DNA of 64,000 nt from NCBI RefSeq assembly GCF_016124325.1, contig NZ_WGNY01000019.1, forward strand, positions 1 to 64,000, given 5' to 3'. Positions 9,122 through 16,543 of this stretch are shown here, piece by piece. Source of the DNA: Phenylobacterium sp. (GTDB taxonomy: Bacteria; Pseudomonadota; Alphaproteobacteria; Caulobacterales; Caulobacteraceae). Every line of letters begins with the position of its first letter. Positions within the stretch are counted from its first letter, which is position 1. The notes beneath the pieces were generated by a model. It made no database searches and was not told where the DNA came from. It saw only the letters and a list, made by a program, of their open reading frames with translations. The position numbers were made by a program, and so were the translations under genes.

Positions 9122-9373
9122 ATGCAGACCCAGAATCCGATCCTCGACGAGATCGCCCGCCTGACCACCGCCGCCATGGGCCTGGCCCAGGCCGCCGGCG
9201 AGGAAGCCAAGGCGGCGTTCCGCAGCCAGAGCGACCGGCTGGTGGCCGAGCTCGATCTGGTCCGCCGCGAGGACCACGACGCGCTGAAGGCCGAGGTCGC
9301 CGCGCTTCGGGCCGAGCTGGAGGCGCTCAAGGCGCCGGCCAAGCCTGCGCGCAAGACCAAGCCGAAGGCCTAG
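9122..9373 (+). CDS. ubiK: Accessory factor UbiK family protein
   Basis: An 83-residue small acidic coiled-coil protein of the BMFP/UbiK family. It starts QTQNPILDEIARLTTAAMG with an amphipathic N-terminal helix. The C-terminal half is a heptad-like coil (REDHDALKAEVAALRAELEAL), ending in a Lys/Ala/Pro tail. UbiK in enterobacteria helps the ubiquinone biosynthesis complex in lipid-rich conditions. Assignment rests on size, helix pattern and the conserved REDHDALK-type region. It is transcribed away from lgt. Confidence 0.85.
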   Translation: MQTQNPILDEIARLTTAAMGLAQAAGEEAKAAFRSQSDRLVAELDLVRREDHDALKAEVAALRAELEALKAPAKPARKTKPKA

Positions 9374-9513
9374 GCCCTGCGCACGGGACGCGAATGCGGC
9401 TCGCCCGCGACAAGAACGCGCTGACACAACTCTCAAGAAACAGTTTAGGTTCGACTTCACGGACGATTCGAGGGCGGCGTTCCGTTCCCGGTCCGAGTCG
9501 ATAAGGGGTCGTA

Positions 9514-10017
9514 ATGGACACCTCGCAGACCGATGAAAATCTCGTCCTGACGAACGATCCGCTCGACGTGGTCGAGCACGTTCTGACCGCCGAAAACCTG
9601 CCCTTCGACCGGACCGAGGACGGCGATCTCGCCTTCACCCTCGCCGGCGACTGGAAGGACTACGAGCTGTGGTTCGCTTGGCGCCCCGAGGGCGACACGC
9701 TGCAGCTCTGCCTGTCGATGGACCTGGTGGTGCCGCGCGCCCAGCGCCAGACGGCGCTTGAGCTGATCGGTACGATCAATCCCCGCGTCTGGCTGGGCCA
9801 CTTCGAGCTGTGGGAGGAAGGCGAGATCATCTTCCGCCACGGCATGGCGCTGATGACCGGCGAGCAGCCGAGCCTGGCCCAGGCCGCGGCGATGATCGAC
9901 GTGGCCGTCGAGGCCGCCGACCGCTTCTTCCCGGCGTACGACTTCCTGCTGCGCGGCGCCAAGACCCCGCAGGAGGCCATCGCCGCCTGCATGTTCGAGA
10001 CCGTCGGCGAGGCCTAG
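9514..10017 (+). CDS. YbjN domain-containing protein
   Basis: 167 residues, acidic and soluble. The fold resembles the YbjN / type III chaperone-like family, with NDPLDVVEHVLTAENLPFDR at the start, then ELWFAWRPEGDTLQLCLSMD and PRVWLGHFELWEEGEIIFRH. Family members are small cytosolic proteins, often described as sensory or chaperone-like, with no established activity. The UAG stop (10015-10017) lies inside the CTAG end of the adjacent repeat, so the gene's terminus may have been set by that insertion. The 140-bp upstream gap holds a GANTC site in ACGATTCGAG. Confidence 0.85.
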   Translation: MDTSQTDENLVLTNDPLDVVEHVLTAENLPFDRTEDGDLAFTLAGDWKDYELWFAWRPEGDTLQLCLSMDLVVPRAQRQTALELIGTINPRVWLGHFELWEEGEIIFRHGMALMTGEQPSLAQAAAMIDVAVEAADRFFPAYDFLLRGAKTPQEAIAACMFETVGEA

Positions 10018-10132
10018 AGCCCGTCAGGGTGAAGTGGATATCGGTTCACCCGCCCGGACGGGCTCCATATGCTTGAAGATCGAGCCTTCTCGTCCGGATC
10101 AGGTGGGCCCACCTGATCCGGGAAGGCTCTAG
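10014..10132 (+). repeat. 119-bp composite palindromic repeat, copy A
   Basis: The element begins and ends with CTAG and consists of two hairpins joined by TTGAAGATC. The first runs from GAGCCCGTCAGGGTGAA to the matching TTCACCCGCCCGGACGGGCTC-type arm. The second contains GGATCAGGTGGGCCCACCTGATCC, a near-perfect palindrome, inside GAGCCTT/AAGGCTC arms. A second copy lies at 13098-13216 in reverse orientation, with 109 of 119 positions identical and no gaps. The hairpins could end transcription of the YbjN-like gene. The first hairpin's GAAGTGG...CGGTTCAC core resembles small palindromes scattered through alphaproteobacterial genomes. Confidence 0.9.
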
Positions 10133-10305
10133 TCGCCCGGCCTCGCGGGCCTGCGGCAAATCGCAGCGCGGGGCGGTGTCAGCTCAACCCTGGGGTGGTG
10201 GTCGGTGACGGCCGTGCGCCAGGCCCGGACGGGCCACAACTCCCGCGAGACATAGGCCCCGGCGCCGTTAGGCAATCGGCAACGCGCACCCGCCATGGGT
10301 CGCGC

Positions 10306-10620
10306 ATGCGCGTTCCCAACCGCGACATTCTTATCGGCTCGGCCGTCTCCGGCCTGATCGGCTTGTCGTCGGCTGTCCTGCTGGTGGTGACCGGGGCTCC
10401 GCCGCCGGATCCGCACGAGGCCGCCGGGGTTTTCCCGCCCTGGTGGAGCCGCGGCCGGGTGTTCGCCGCCGCCGGCGAGGCCGGCGCGGTCCGTGATCTG
10501 GGCGCGGTTCCCTTCATCGTCGTCGTCCGCGACCCGGAAGGTCGCGCGCCCCAGCGACTTCGACGGGCCGGGGCCCTGTTTTCTGTTTCGCCGGCGGGCA
10601 CAGCCGCCTGCCTCAACTGA
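10306..10620 (+). CDS. Small membrane-anchored protein of unknown function
   Basis: 104 residues. The N-terminus (MRVPNRDILIGSAVSG then LIGLSSAVLLVVTG) forms one membrane segment at about residues 8-29, followed by an exported or periplasmic-looking domain. That domain has WWSRGRVFAAAGEAGAVRDL, PFIVVVRDPEG and a C-terminal cysteine near the end (TAACLN). No family with a known function is recognised. Its stop is 9 bp before the GTG start of the chemoreceptor, so the two are probably co-transcribed and may work together. Upstream, 10133-10305 holds no gene. Confidence 0.6.
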   Translation: MRVPNRDILIGSAVSGLIGLSSAVLLVVTGAPPPDPHEAAGVFPPWWSRGRVFAAAGEAGAVRDLGAVPFIVVVRDPEGRAPQRLRRAGALFSVSPAGTAACLN

Positions 10621-10629
10621 GAGACCGAC

Positions 10630-12234
10630 GTGTTCGAGACCATTGACGAGCAGCGACGCTTCACCGACCGGATCATCCTCTGGTGCCTGTGGCTGCTCGC
10701 GCCGATCGTGTGCGCCAGCGCGGCCTTCACCCACGGCGCCTGGCTGGCGTTGGGGCTCGCCGCGAGCGGGGCGGCGGCGGGCGCCACGATCGTCCGGCGC
10801 CTGACGGGCGAGGGGCCGGTCGCGCGGGTCACCGCCAGCGTGGCGCTGATGGCCTCGATCTCGCTCCAGGTGGCCGCCTTCGCGGGCCATCCGTGGCAGA
10901 TCGACATGCACATGGCCTACTTCGCCTGCCTGGCGATGCTCATCGGCTACTGTGACTGGCGGGCGATCGCCGCGGCGACGACCGTCGTGGCGGTCCACCA
11001 CCTGCTGCTGTCGTTCGTGCTGCCGGCGGCGGTGTTCCCGGGCGGGGGCGACATCGGCCGCGTCCTGATCCACGCCGTGATCCTGCTGCTCGAGGCCGGC
11101 GTGCTGATCTGGGCGGGGGCCAGCATCAACTCGATGTTCCTGCGCTCGACCACGGCGCTCGCCGCCGCCTCCGAGGCGCGTGACCGGGCCGAGGCCGCCA
11201 GCCGCGAGGCCGAGGCCGCCCGCACGGGCGAAGCCGCCGCCGCCGAGGAGCGCGCGACCCTTCAACGCGCGTCCGACGCCGAGGCCCAGGCGGTCGTCGC
11301 CGCGCTCGCTGAGGCGCTGGAGCGGCTCGCGGCCGGGGACCTCTCCCACCGCATCACGGCCCAGGTGCCTGACCGCTATGGCCAGTTGAAGCGCGACTTC
11401 AACGCCGCCGCCGAGCAGCTCGGCTCGACGGTGCGCACCATTGTCGCCGTGAACGCCGGCGTGCGCGGCAGCATCGGCGAGATCGCCCGCGCGGCCGGCG
11501 AACTGTCGCGCCGCACCGAAGGGCAGGCCGCGACCCTGGAGCAGACCGCCGCGGCGCTCGACGAGATCACCGGCGCCGTCCGCCGCACCGCCAGCGACGC
11601 GGGTCGCGCGCGCGGCGTCGTGGGCGCGGCGCGGACCCACGCCGAGGAGTCGGGCCAGGTGGTCAAGGCGGCCATCGACGCCATGAACGCCATCGAAGGC
11701 TCGTCCAAGCAGATCAGCCAGATCATCGGGGTGATCGACGAGATCGCGTTCCAGACCAACCTGCTGGCGCTCAACGCCGGGGTGGAAGCCGCCCGGGCCG
11801 GCGACGCCGGCAAGGGCTTCGCCGTGGTCGCCTCAGAGGTCCGGGCCCTGGCCCAGCGTTCGGCCGAGGCCGCCAAGGAGATCAAGGACCTGATCGCAAA
11901 CTCGGCCGCCCAGGTGGGCGAGGGGGTGGATCTGGTCGGCCGGACCGGCGAGGCGCTGCAGCGGATCATGTCCGAGGTGGGCGAGATCAATGGGGTGATC
12001 GCCGAGATCGCCAACTCCGCCGACCAGCAGGCGACGGGCCTCAAGGAAGTGAATAGCGCCGTGGGCGGTCTCGACCAGATGACCCAGCAGAACGCCGCCA
12101 TGGTCGAGGAGGCCACCGCGGCGGCCCAATCGCTGACCGGCGACGCCGAGCGGCTGACGCAACTGGTCGCCGCCTTCCAGGTGGGCGCGGGCGATGGGCC
12201 CGTGGCGGCGGAGGGGCGGCGCAAGGCCGCCTGA
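10630..12234 (+). CDS. Methyl-accepting chemotaxis protein with integral-membrane sensor domain
   Basis: 534 residues. Instead of the usual two helices around a periplasmic domain, the N-terminal 190 residues are almost all membrane segments (about six), with conserved-looking polar residues: HPWQIDMHMAYFACLAML, GYCDWRAI and VAVHHLLLSFVLP. A long Ala/Glu coiled coil and a HAMP-like stretch (AAGDLSHRI, RYGQLKRDFN) lead to the signalling domain. The hairpin tip IDEIAFQTNLLALNAGVEAARAG is typical for CheA/CheW binding. The start is GTG at 10630. The His-rich membrane sensor suggests detection of a small or membrane-soluble signal, oxygen or redox state; this is inference. It is paired with the small membrane gene upstream. 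Confidence 0.92.
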   Translation: MFETIDEQRRFTDRIILWCLWLLAPIVCASAAFTHGAWLALGLAASGAAAGATIVRRLTGEGPVARVTASVALMASISLQVAAFAGHPWQIDMHMAYFACLAMLIGYCDWRAIAAATTVVAVHHLLLSFVLPAAVFPGGGDIGRVLIHAVILLLEAGVLIWAGASINSMFLRSTTALAAASEARDRAEAASREAEAARTGEAAAAEERATLQRASDAEAQAVVAALAEALERLAAGDLSHRITAQVPDRYGQLKRDFNAAAEQLGSTVRTIVAVNAGVRGSIGEIARAAGELSRRTEGQAATLEQTAAALDEITGAVRRTASDAGRARGVVGAARTHAEESGQVVKAAIDAMNAIEGSSKQISQIIGVIDEIAFQTNLLALNAGVEAARAGDAGKGFAVVASEVRALAQRSAEAAKEIKDLIANSAAQVGEGVDLVGRTGEALQRIMSEVGEINGVIAEIANSADQQATGLKEVNSAVGGLDQMTQQNAAMVEEATAAAQSLTGDAERLTQLVAAFQVGAGDGPVAAEGRRKAA

Positions 12235-12303
12235 TCCCGGCTGCGGGGTTTTGCCGCCGCCGCGGCGCGGCTAAAGGTCGGGCCGAGGAAGGATCCCGCG
12301 GCC

Positions 12304-13101
12304 ATGATCACACCCATACTGATGCTGGGCGCCGGGCGCATGGGCGGCGCGATGGTGGAGGGCTGGCTGGCGGCCGGCGCGTTCGCCGCCTCGGACCTGA
12401 TGATCCGCGATCCCCATCCCGGCCCGGCGGCGCTGGCGGCGCAGGCCGCCGGGGCCGCGCTGAATCCGCCGGAAGGCGACCTGGCCAACGCCCGCACGGT
12501 GGTGCTGGCCGTGAAGCCCCAGATGTGGCGCGAGGCGGCGGCCGAGGCCGCGCCGTGGCTGGGCTCGGGCGCGGTGATCGTCTCGATCTGCGCGGGCGTC
12601 CGGGCGGACGACATCGCCCGTGAGTTCGGCGGACGGCCCGTCGGGCGCGTCATGCCGACGACGGCCGCGGCGATCGGCCAGGGCACGGCGAGCCTGTACG
12701 CCGACGATCCCGCCGCGCTCGCCCGCGCGCACGCCCTGTTCGAGCCGCTGGGTGCGGTGGTCGACCTGAACGACGAGGCCCTGATGCACGCCGCCACCGC
12801 GGTCTCCGGCTCGGCGCCGGCCTATCTCTATGCGTTCATCGAGGCGCTGGAGGCCGCGGGCGCCCAGGCGGGCCTTCCGCCGGACGACGCCCGACGCCTG
12901 GCGCGCTCGACCCTGACCGGAGCCGCGGCCCTGCTGGCGCGCACGGGGGAGGATCCGGCCGAGCTTCGCCGCCAGGTCACCTCGCCGGGGGGAACCACGG
13001 CGGCGGCGCTGGAGGTGCTGATGGGCGAGGCGGGACTGCCGCCGCTGCTGCGCGAGGCCGTGGCCGCCGCCGCGCGCCGGTCACGCGAACTCGGGAGCTA
13101 G
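12304..13101 (+). CDS. proC: Pyrroline-5-carboxylate reductase
   Basis: Final enzyme of proline synthesis, NAD(P)H-dependent, cytosolic; 265 residues. The Rossmann loop MLGAGRMGGAMVEGWL is at the N-terminus. VVLAVKPQMW and the P5CR signature ATAVSGSAPAYLYAFIEAL follow, with TVLTGAA-like and TSPGGTTAAALEVL motifs in the helical dimer domain. The UAG stop at 13099-13101 is provided by the CTAG end of repeat copy B, so the last residues (RSRELGS) may differ from relatives. The 69 bp before the start hold a weak GC hairpin with TTTT just after the chemoreceptor stop. Confidence 0.96.
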   Translation: MITPILMLGAGRMGGAMVEGWLAAGAFAASDLMIRDPHPGPAALAAQAAGAALNPPEGDLANARTVVLAVKPQMWREAAAEAAPWLGSGAVIVSICAGVRADDIAREFGGRPVGRVMPTTAAAIGQGTASLYADDPAALARAHALFEPLGAVVDLNDEALMHAATAVSGSAPAYLYAFIEALEAAGAQAGLPPDDARRLARSTLTGAAALLARTGEDPAELRRQVTSPGGTTAAALEVLMGEAGLPPLLREAVAAAARRSRELGS

Positions 13102-13216
13102 AGCCTTCCCGGATCAGGTGGGATCACCTGATCCGGACAAGAAGGCTCGATCTTCAAGAGTGTAGAGCCCGTCCGGGCGGGTGAACCGGTTCCCACTTCA
13201 CCCTGACGGGCTCTAG
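13098..13216 (-). repeat. 119-bp composite palindromic repeat, copy B (inverted)
   Basis: Reverse-orientation copy of the element at 10014-10132, same length, differing at ten positions that fall mainly in loops and linker, so the stems are kept. Its left CTAG supplies the UAG stop of proC and its right CTAG supplies the UAG stop of the convergent DUF2147 gene. It fills the whole gap between those two genes and could work as a bidirectional terminator. No target-site duplication beyond CTAG is evident. Confidence 0.9.
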
Positions 13217-13641
13217 TTCCGCGTCCACTTCTGGGCCTGGCAGACCATCAGGATGCAGCCTTCCACCTTGAGGGCGCCGTCGGGGCGGATCGACAGCTTG
13301 CTGTCGTAGGTCTTGCCGGCCTCCGGATCGTAGATCTTGCCGCCGCTCCAGCGGCCGGCCCCGGCCGGCTTGAAGCCCCACAGCATGGGCAGGCCCAGGA
13401 TCGTGCGGGTGCGCAACGCCGGATCGGGGTTGTTGGCGTCCTTGGCCTTGGCGTCCTCGGGACGGCGCAGCCAGGTGATCTGGCCACAGAGGCGCTCGAG
13501 CTGGTTCGGGCAGGGGGCGATGCGCACCTTGCCGCTGCCGCTCTGGGTCAGCCATTCGCCCTCCACGGGATCGGCGGCGAGGGCCGGCGTCGCGGCGAGC
13601 GCAAGGCTGGCGAGGACGGCGGCGTGCGGAAGGGCGCGCAT
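13213..13641 (-). CDS. DUF2147 family secreted protein
   Basis: 142 residues with a clear signal peptide (MRALPHAAVLASLALAATPALAA, cleavage after AxA) and then a DUF2147 domain. That domain has EGEWLTQSGSGKVRIAPC, RLCGQITWLR, GLPMLWGFKPAGAGRWSGG and KIYDPEAGKTYDSKLSI. The domain is a lipocalin-like periplasmic barrel of unknown function found widely in Proteobacteria. Four cysteines could form disulfides. The stop codon comes from the CTAG end of repeat copy B. It is transcribed toward proC. Confidence 0.9.
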   Translation of the reverse strand: MRALPHAAVLASLALAATPALAADPVEGEWLTQSGSGKVRIAPCPNQLERLCGQITWLRRPEDAKAKDANNPDPALRTRTILGLPMLWGFKPAGAGRWSGGKIYDPEAGKTYDSKLSIRPDGALKVEGCILMVCQAQKWTRN

Positions 13642-13713
13642 GGGAGGCTCCGAATCTGGCGAGGCGAAGCTTGGCGGGGCTCCGTGAACCGCGTGTGAAC
13701 GGCGTTCCCCGGG

Positions 13714-15078
13714 TCAGCCGGGCAGGCGCACCACCGCCCGCAGGCCGCCCAGCGGGGAGCGGTCCAGCAGGATGTCGCCGCCGTGGCCGCGGGCGACGTC
13801 GCGGGCGATCGCCAGCCCCAGGCCGACGCCCTTGACGTTCTGGTTGCGGCTCTCGTCCAGGCGCGCGAAGGCCTTGAAGGCGTCCTCGTACTGTTCGGCC
13901 GGGATGCCGGGGCCGTTGTCGTCCACCACGATCTCCAGCGCGCCGGCGGCGGCCCGGCGCGCGGCCACCTCGACGCGGTCGCCGTGGGCGGCGGCGTTCA
14001 TCACGAGGTTGGAGAGCGCCCGCTTCAGGGCGTTGGGCCGCGCCGTGGCCGCCAGGTCGGGATCGACCTTCACCTCCACCTGGGCGCCCAGCCGCCGCGC
14101 GCCTTCGCTGACGGCCTCGATGAGCGGGCGCAGCCGCACGGGCTCGGCCGCCTCGCCGCCCTCGCCACGGGCGAAGGCGAGGTATTCGTCGATCATGTGC
14201 TCCATGTCGGCGAGATCGCGCTTCATCTCGGCGGTGCGCCGGGAGGGCTCGGCCAGGGCGAGGGTCAGCTTCAGGCGGGTGAGCGGGGTGCGCAGGTCGT
14301 GGCTGACCGAGGCCAGCAGGGCCGTCCGCTGCTCGATGTGGCGCTGGATGCGGGCGCGCATGTCGAGGAAGGCGCTGGCGGCGCGGCGAACCTCCTTGGC
14401 GCCGTGCGGCTTGAACGTGGGCGTGTCGGCGCCGCGCCCGAACGCCTCGGCGGCGTTGGCCAGGCGTTCGATGGCGCGCACCTGGTTGCGGATGAACAGG
14501 ATGGCGATGGCGGTCAGCAGCACGGTGGCCACGGTCATCCAGAGCACGAAGATGTGGCCCTGGGTGGCGAAGGCGCGCTCGCGCGGCGCCAGGATGCGCA
14601 TGACCCCGCCCTGCACGGCCACGCGGATGTCGACGTAGGCGGGGTAGCGGGTGGTGTCGAACCAGAACGGATCGTCCAGCCGCTCGGTCAGCGCCCGGTT
14701 CAGCGATCGGTCGATGGGGGCGAAGAACGGCTCGAACAGCACCGGCGGGTCGCGCCGCCGCGCCGGCAGCTGGCGGCCCGGCTGCAGGGCGATGGAGAGG
14801 CTCATGGACTCCTCGGCCCGCTGCGACAGGCGCGCGAACGTCTGCGGGGTCGGGTCTTCCTTGTAGCTCTCGACGGCCCAGGCGATGTCGCCGGCGAGGC
14901 CCTCGGAAAGCCGCGCCGTCACGGTCTGCCAGTGGGCGTCGAAGAAGACGTAGGTGACGGCGATCTGCATCAGCGCCACCGGCAGGACGATGATCAGCAG
15001 CGACCGGCCGAACAGCGTGCCGGGCAGCCGGCGCTTCAGCCAGCGCAGGAGGACCCGGCCGGAGGAGGGGAGCTTCAT
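13714..15078 (-). CDS. Sensor histidine kinase, EnvZ-like
   Basis: 454 residues from the start MKLPSSGRVLLRW. It has a membrane helix at about 24-46, a periplasmic sensor region, a second helix near 165-188 and a HAMP linker. The H-box is ASVSHDLRTPLTRLKLTLAL, and the ATPase domain shows SNLVMNAAAHG (N box), VDDNGPGIP (G1) and GVGLGLAIARDVARGHGG (G2). It phosphorylates a response regulator, presumably the OmpR-type protein at 15271-15978 just upstream in the same direction. The two are separated by a 190-bp hairpin-rich repeat, so the kinase may be expressed at a different level or from its own promoter. The signal is unknown. Confidence 0.93.
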   Translation of the reverse strand: MKLPSSGRVLLRWLKRRLPGTLFGRSLLIIVLPVALMQIAVTYVFFDAHWQTVTARLSEGLAGDIAWAVESYKEDPTPQTFARLSQRAEESMSLSIALQPGRQLPARRRDPPVLFEPFFAPIDRSLNRALTERLDDPFWFDTTRYPAYVDIRVAVQGGVMRILAPRERAFATQGHIFVLWMTVATVLLTAIAILFIRNQVRAIERLANAAEAFGRGADTPTFKPHGAKEVRRAASAFLDMRARIQRHIEQRTALLASVSHDLRTPLTRLKLTLALAEPSRRTAEMKRDLADMEHMIDEYLAFARGEGGEAAEPVRLRPLIEAVSEGARRLGAQVEVKVDPDLAATARPNALKRALSNLVMNAAAHGDRVEVAARRAAAGALEIVVDDNGPGIPAEQYEDAFKAFARLDESRNQNVKGVGLGLAIARDVARGHGGDILLDRSPLGGLRAVVRLPG

Positions 15079-15079
15079 C

Positions 15080-15240
15080 CTAGAGCTCCTCCCCTGCGCG
15101 CGGCGCAGGGGAGGGGGACCATGCGAAGCATGGTGGAGGGGGCGTGAGGCCCTGCCGCCCAAAGTTCGTATCCCGCGCCCCCTCCGTCTCGGCGCGGCGC
15201 GCCGAGCCACCTCCCCCGTCGGCTGCGCCACGGGGGAGGA
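15080..15240. repeat. Array of four perfect hairpins (intergenic repeat)
   Basis: Four perfect inverted repeats in 160 bp. The first is CCTCCCCTGCGC / GCGCAGGGGAGG with a 3-nt loop (15088-15114). The second is ACCATGC-GAA-GCATGGT (15119-15135). The third is CTCGGCGC-GGC-GCGCCGAG (15188-15206). The fourth is CCTCCCCCGT / ACGGGGGAGG with a 10-nt loop (15210-15239). It begins with CTAGAGC next to the kinase start. Such GGGGAGG plus ACCATGCGAAGCATGGT modules look like dispersed repeats of this lineage; only this copy lies in the window. Confidence 0.85.
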
Positions 15241-15270
15241 GCGTGTGTGGCTCGCGTTCCCTGCCGCCCA

Positions 15271-15978
15271 TCAGTCGGGCGCCAGTCGGTAGCCGACGCC
15301 GCGGACGGTCTGCAGATAGCGGGGCGCCTTCGGGTCGTCCTCGATCTTGCGGCGCAGCCGGGTGACCTGGACGTCGACGGCCCGGCCGGAGGGATCGACC
15401 TCTTCGCCCGCGAGGTCCATGCGGTCGACGGCCTCGTGCGGGGTCCGGGCGAGCTGGCGCAGCAGGGTGGTTTCGGCCTCGGTGAGGCGCACCGGCTCGC
15501 CGCCGCAGGTCAGCTCGCCGCGATCGGCGTCGAACGCGCAGCGGCCCAGCGACAGCACGCCGTTGGCGGCCGGCCGGCCGCCGGCGCGGCGCAGGATGGC
15601 CTCGATCCGCAGCAGCAGCTCCTCGGGCTCGAACGGCTTGCCGAGGTAGTCGTCGGCGCCCAGGCGCAATCCCTCGATCCGGTCGCCGGCCTCGCCGCGG
15701 GCGGTCAGCATCAGGACGGGGGTGCGCCCCGAGGCGCCGCGCTGGTCGCGCAGCCAGCGGGTGAGCGAGAAGCCGTCCTCGCCCGGCATCATCACGTCGA
15801 ACACGGCCAGGTCGAAGTCGAGGGAGCCCAGCAGCCGCCGGGCGGCGGCCCCGCCCGAGGCGGCGGTGACGCGGAAGCCCGCGCGCGTGAGGTACTCCTT
15901 GAGCAGGTCGCGGATCCGGTCGTCGTCGTCGACCACCAGCAGGTGCCGGCCGCGCGGCGGAGAGTCGGAAAGGCTCAT
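15271..15978 (-). CDS. petR: OmpR-family response regulator (PetR-like)
   Basis: 235 residues. The receiver domain has the acidic pocket VVDDDDRIRD, a phospho-acceptor Asp at residue 61 (AVFDVMMPGEDGF), the Thr/Ala switch LTARGE and the Lys at 114 (GKPFEPEELL). The C-terminal winged helix is of OmpR/PhoB type and ends VQVTRLRRKIEDDPKAPRYL then TVRGVGYRLAPD. Its start overlaps the MarR-family gene by 4 bp (ATGA). A MarR gene coupled to an OmpR regulator is the arrangement of petP-petR in Rhodobacter capsulatus, where petR affects cytochrome bc1 genes. The symbol is used by similarity and context; the target here is unknown. Confidence 0.85.
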   Translation of the reverse strand: MSLSDSPPRGRHLLVVDDDDRIRDLLKEYLTRAGFRVTAASGGAAARRLLGSLDFDLAVFDVMMPGEDGFSLTRWLRDQRGASGRTPVLMLTARGEAGDRIEGLRLGADDYLGKPFEPEELLLRIEAILRRAGGRPAANGVLSLGRCAFDADRGELTCGGEPVRLTEAETTLLRQLARTPHEAVDRMDLAGEEVDPSGRAVDVQVTRLRRKIEDDPKAPRYLQTVRGVGYRLAPD

Positions 15979-16466
15979 GGGAGTCCCCCGCTTGCGGCGC
16001 GGCTGCGCGTGCGCCCGCCGGCCATGGCGGCCAGTATGGCCCTGGCGCCCGCCACTCCGTCCAGTCCCGCCATGCGATAGGCGCGCACGAGCTGTCCGCG
16101 CAGGCGTTCGGTGATCTGGGTCTCGAAGGCCTCGCCCCGGGCGGTGAGGACCGCGCTGCGCCGTCGGCCGTCGACGTCGCCCGCCTGCTTCTCGACCAGG
16201 CCCTTGGCGGCCAGGTCGACGAGGATGCGGCTGGCCGCCTGTTTCGACAGGCTGGTGAGATGGGCGAGCTCCTGCACGCCCACGCCCGGGCGCCGGCGGA
16301 GCAGGAAGGCGGCCCGCCAGTGGGAGCGCCCAAGGCCGAGGTCTTCCTCCGCCAGGCCCTGATCGACGGCGGCCCAGAGTGCGGCTTCGGCGAGCAGCAG
16401 CAGCTCCAGGCCCGCGTCGAGCTCCTCGTCGCGCAGGATCAGTCGAGCGTCGGCCGGCGCGCTCAC
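15975..16466 (-). CDS. petP: MarR-family winged-helix regulator (PetP-like)
   Basis: 163 residues with a GTG start at 16466. The MarR winged helix-turn-helix is in the middle: GVQELAHLTSLSKQAASRIL as HTH and KQAGDVDGRRRSAVLTARGE as wing. The first third (LDAGLELLLLAEAALWAAVD) and the last third (ITERLRGQLVRAYRMAG) form the dimerisation helices. It is translationally coupled to the OmpR-type regulator. PetP of R. capsulatus has the same size and position, so the assignment is by family and context. Divergent from ilvE, whose start is 78 bp away, it may act on that shared region. Confidence 0.82.
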   Translation of the reverse strand: MSAPADARLILRDEELDAGLELLLLAEAALWAAVDQGLAEEDLGLGRSHWRAAFLLRRRPGVGVQELAHLTSLSKQAASRILVDLAAKGLVEKQAGDVDGRRRSAVLTARGEAFETQITERLRGQLVRAYRMAGLDGVAGARAILAAMAGGRTRSRAASGGLP

Positions 16467-16543
16467 CGGCGAGGGTCCAATTCGTTTGACGCGGCGGCTC
16501 CGGGGCGGTTCAAGGGACCGCTGCGAAAGGAGAATTTTCCCTC

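Noticed and set aside
10133-10305. Gene between repeat A and the small membrane protein
   Set aside because: Open frames here are short, lack a ribosome site and have no recognised composition.
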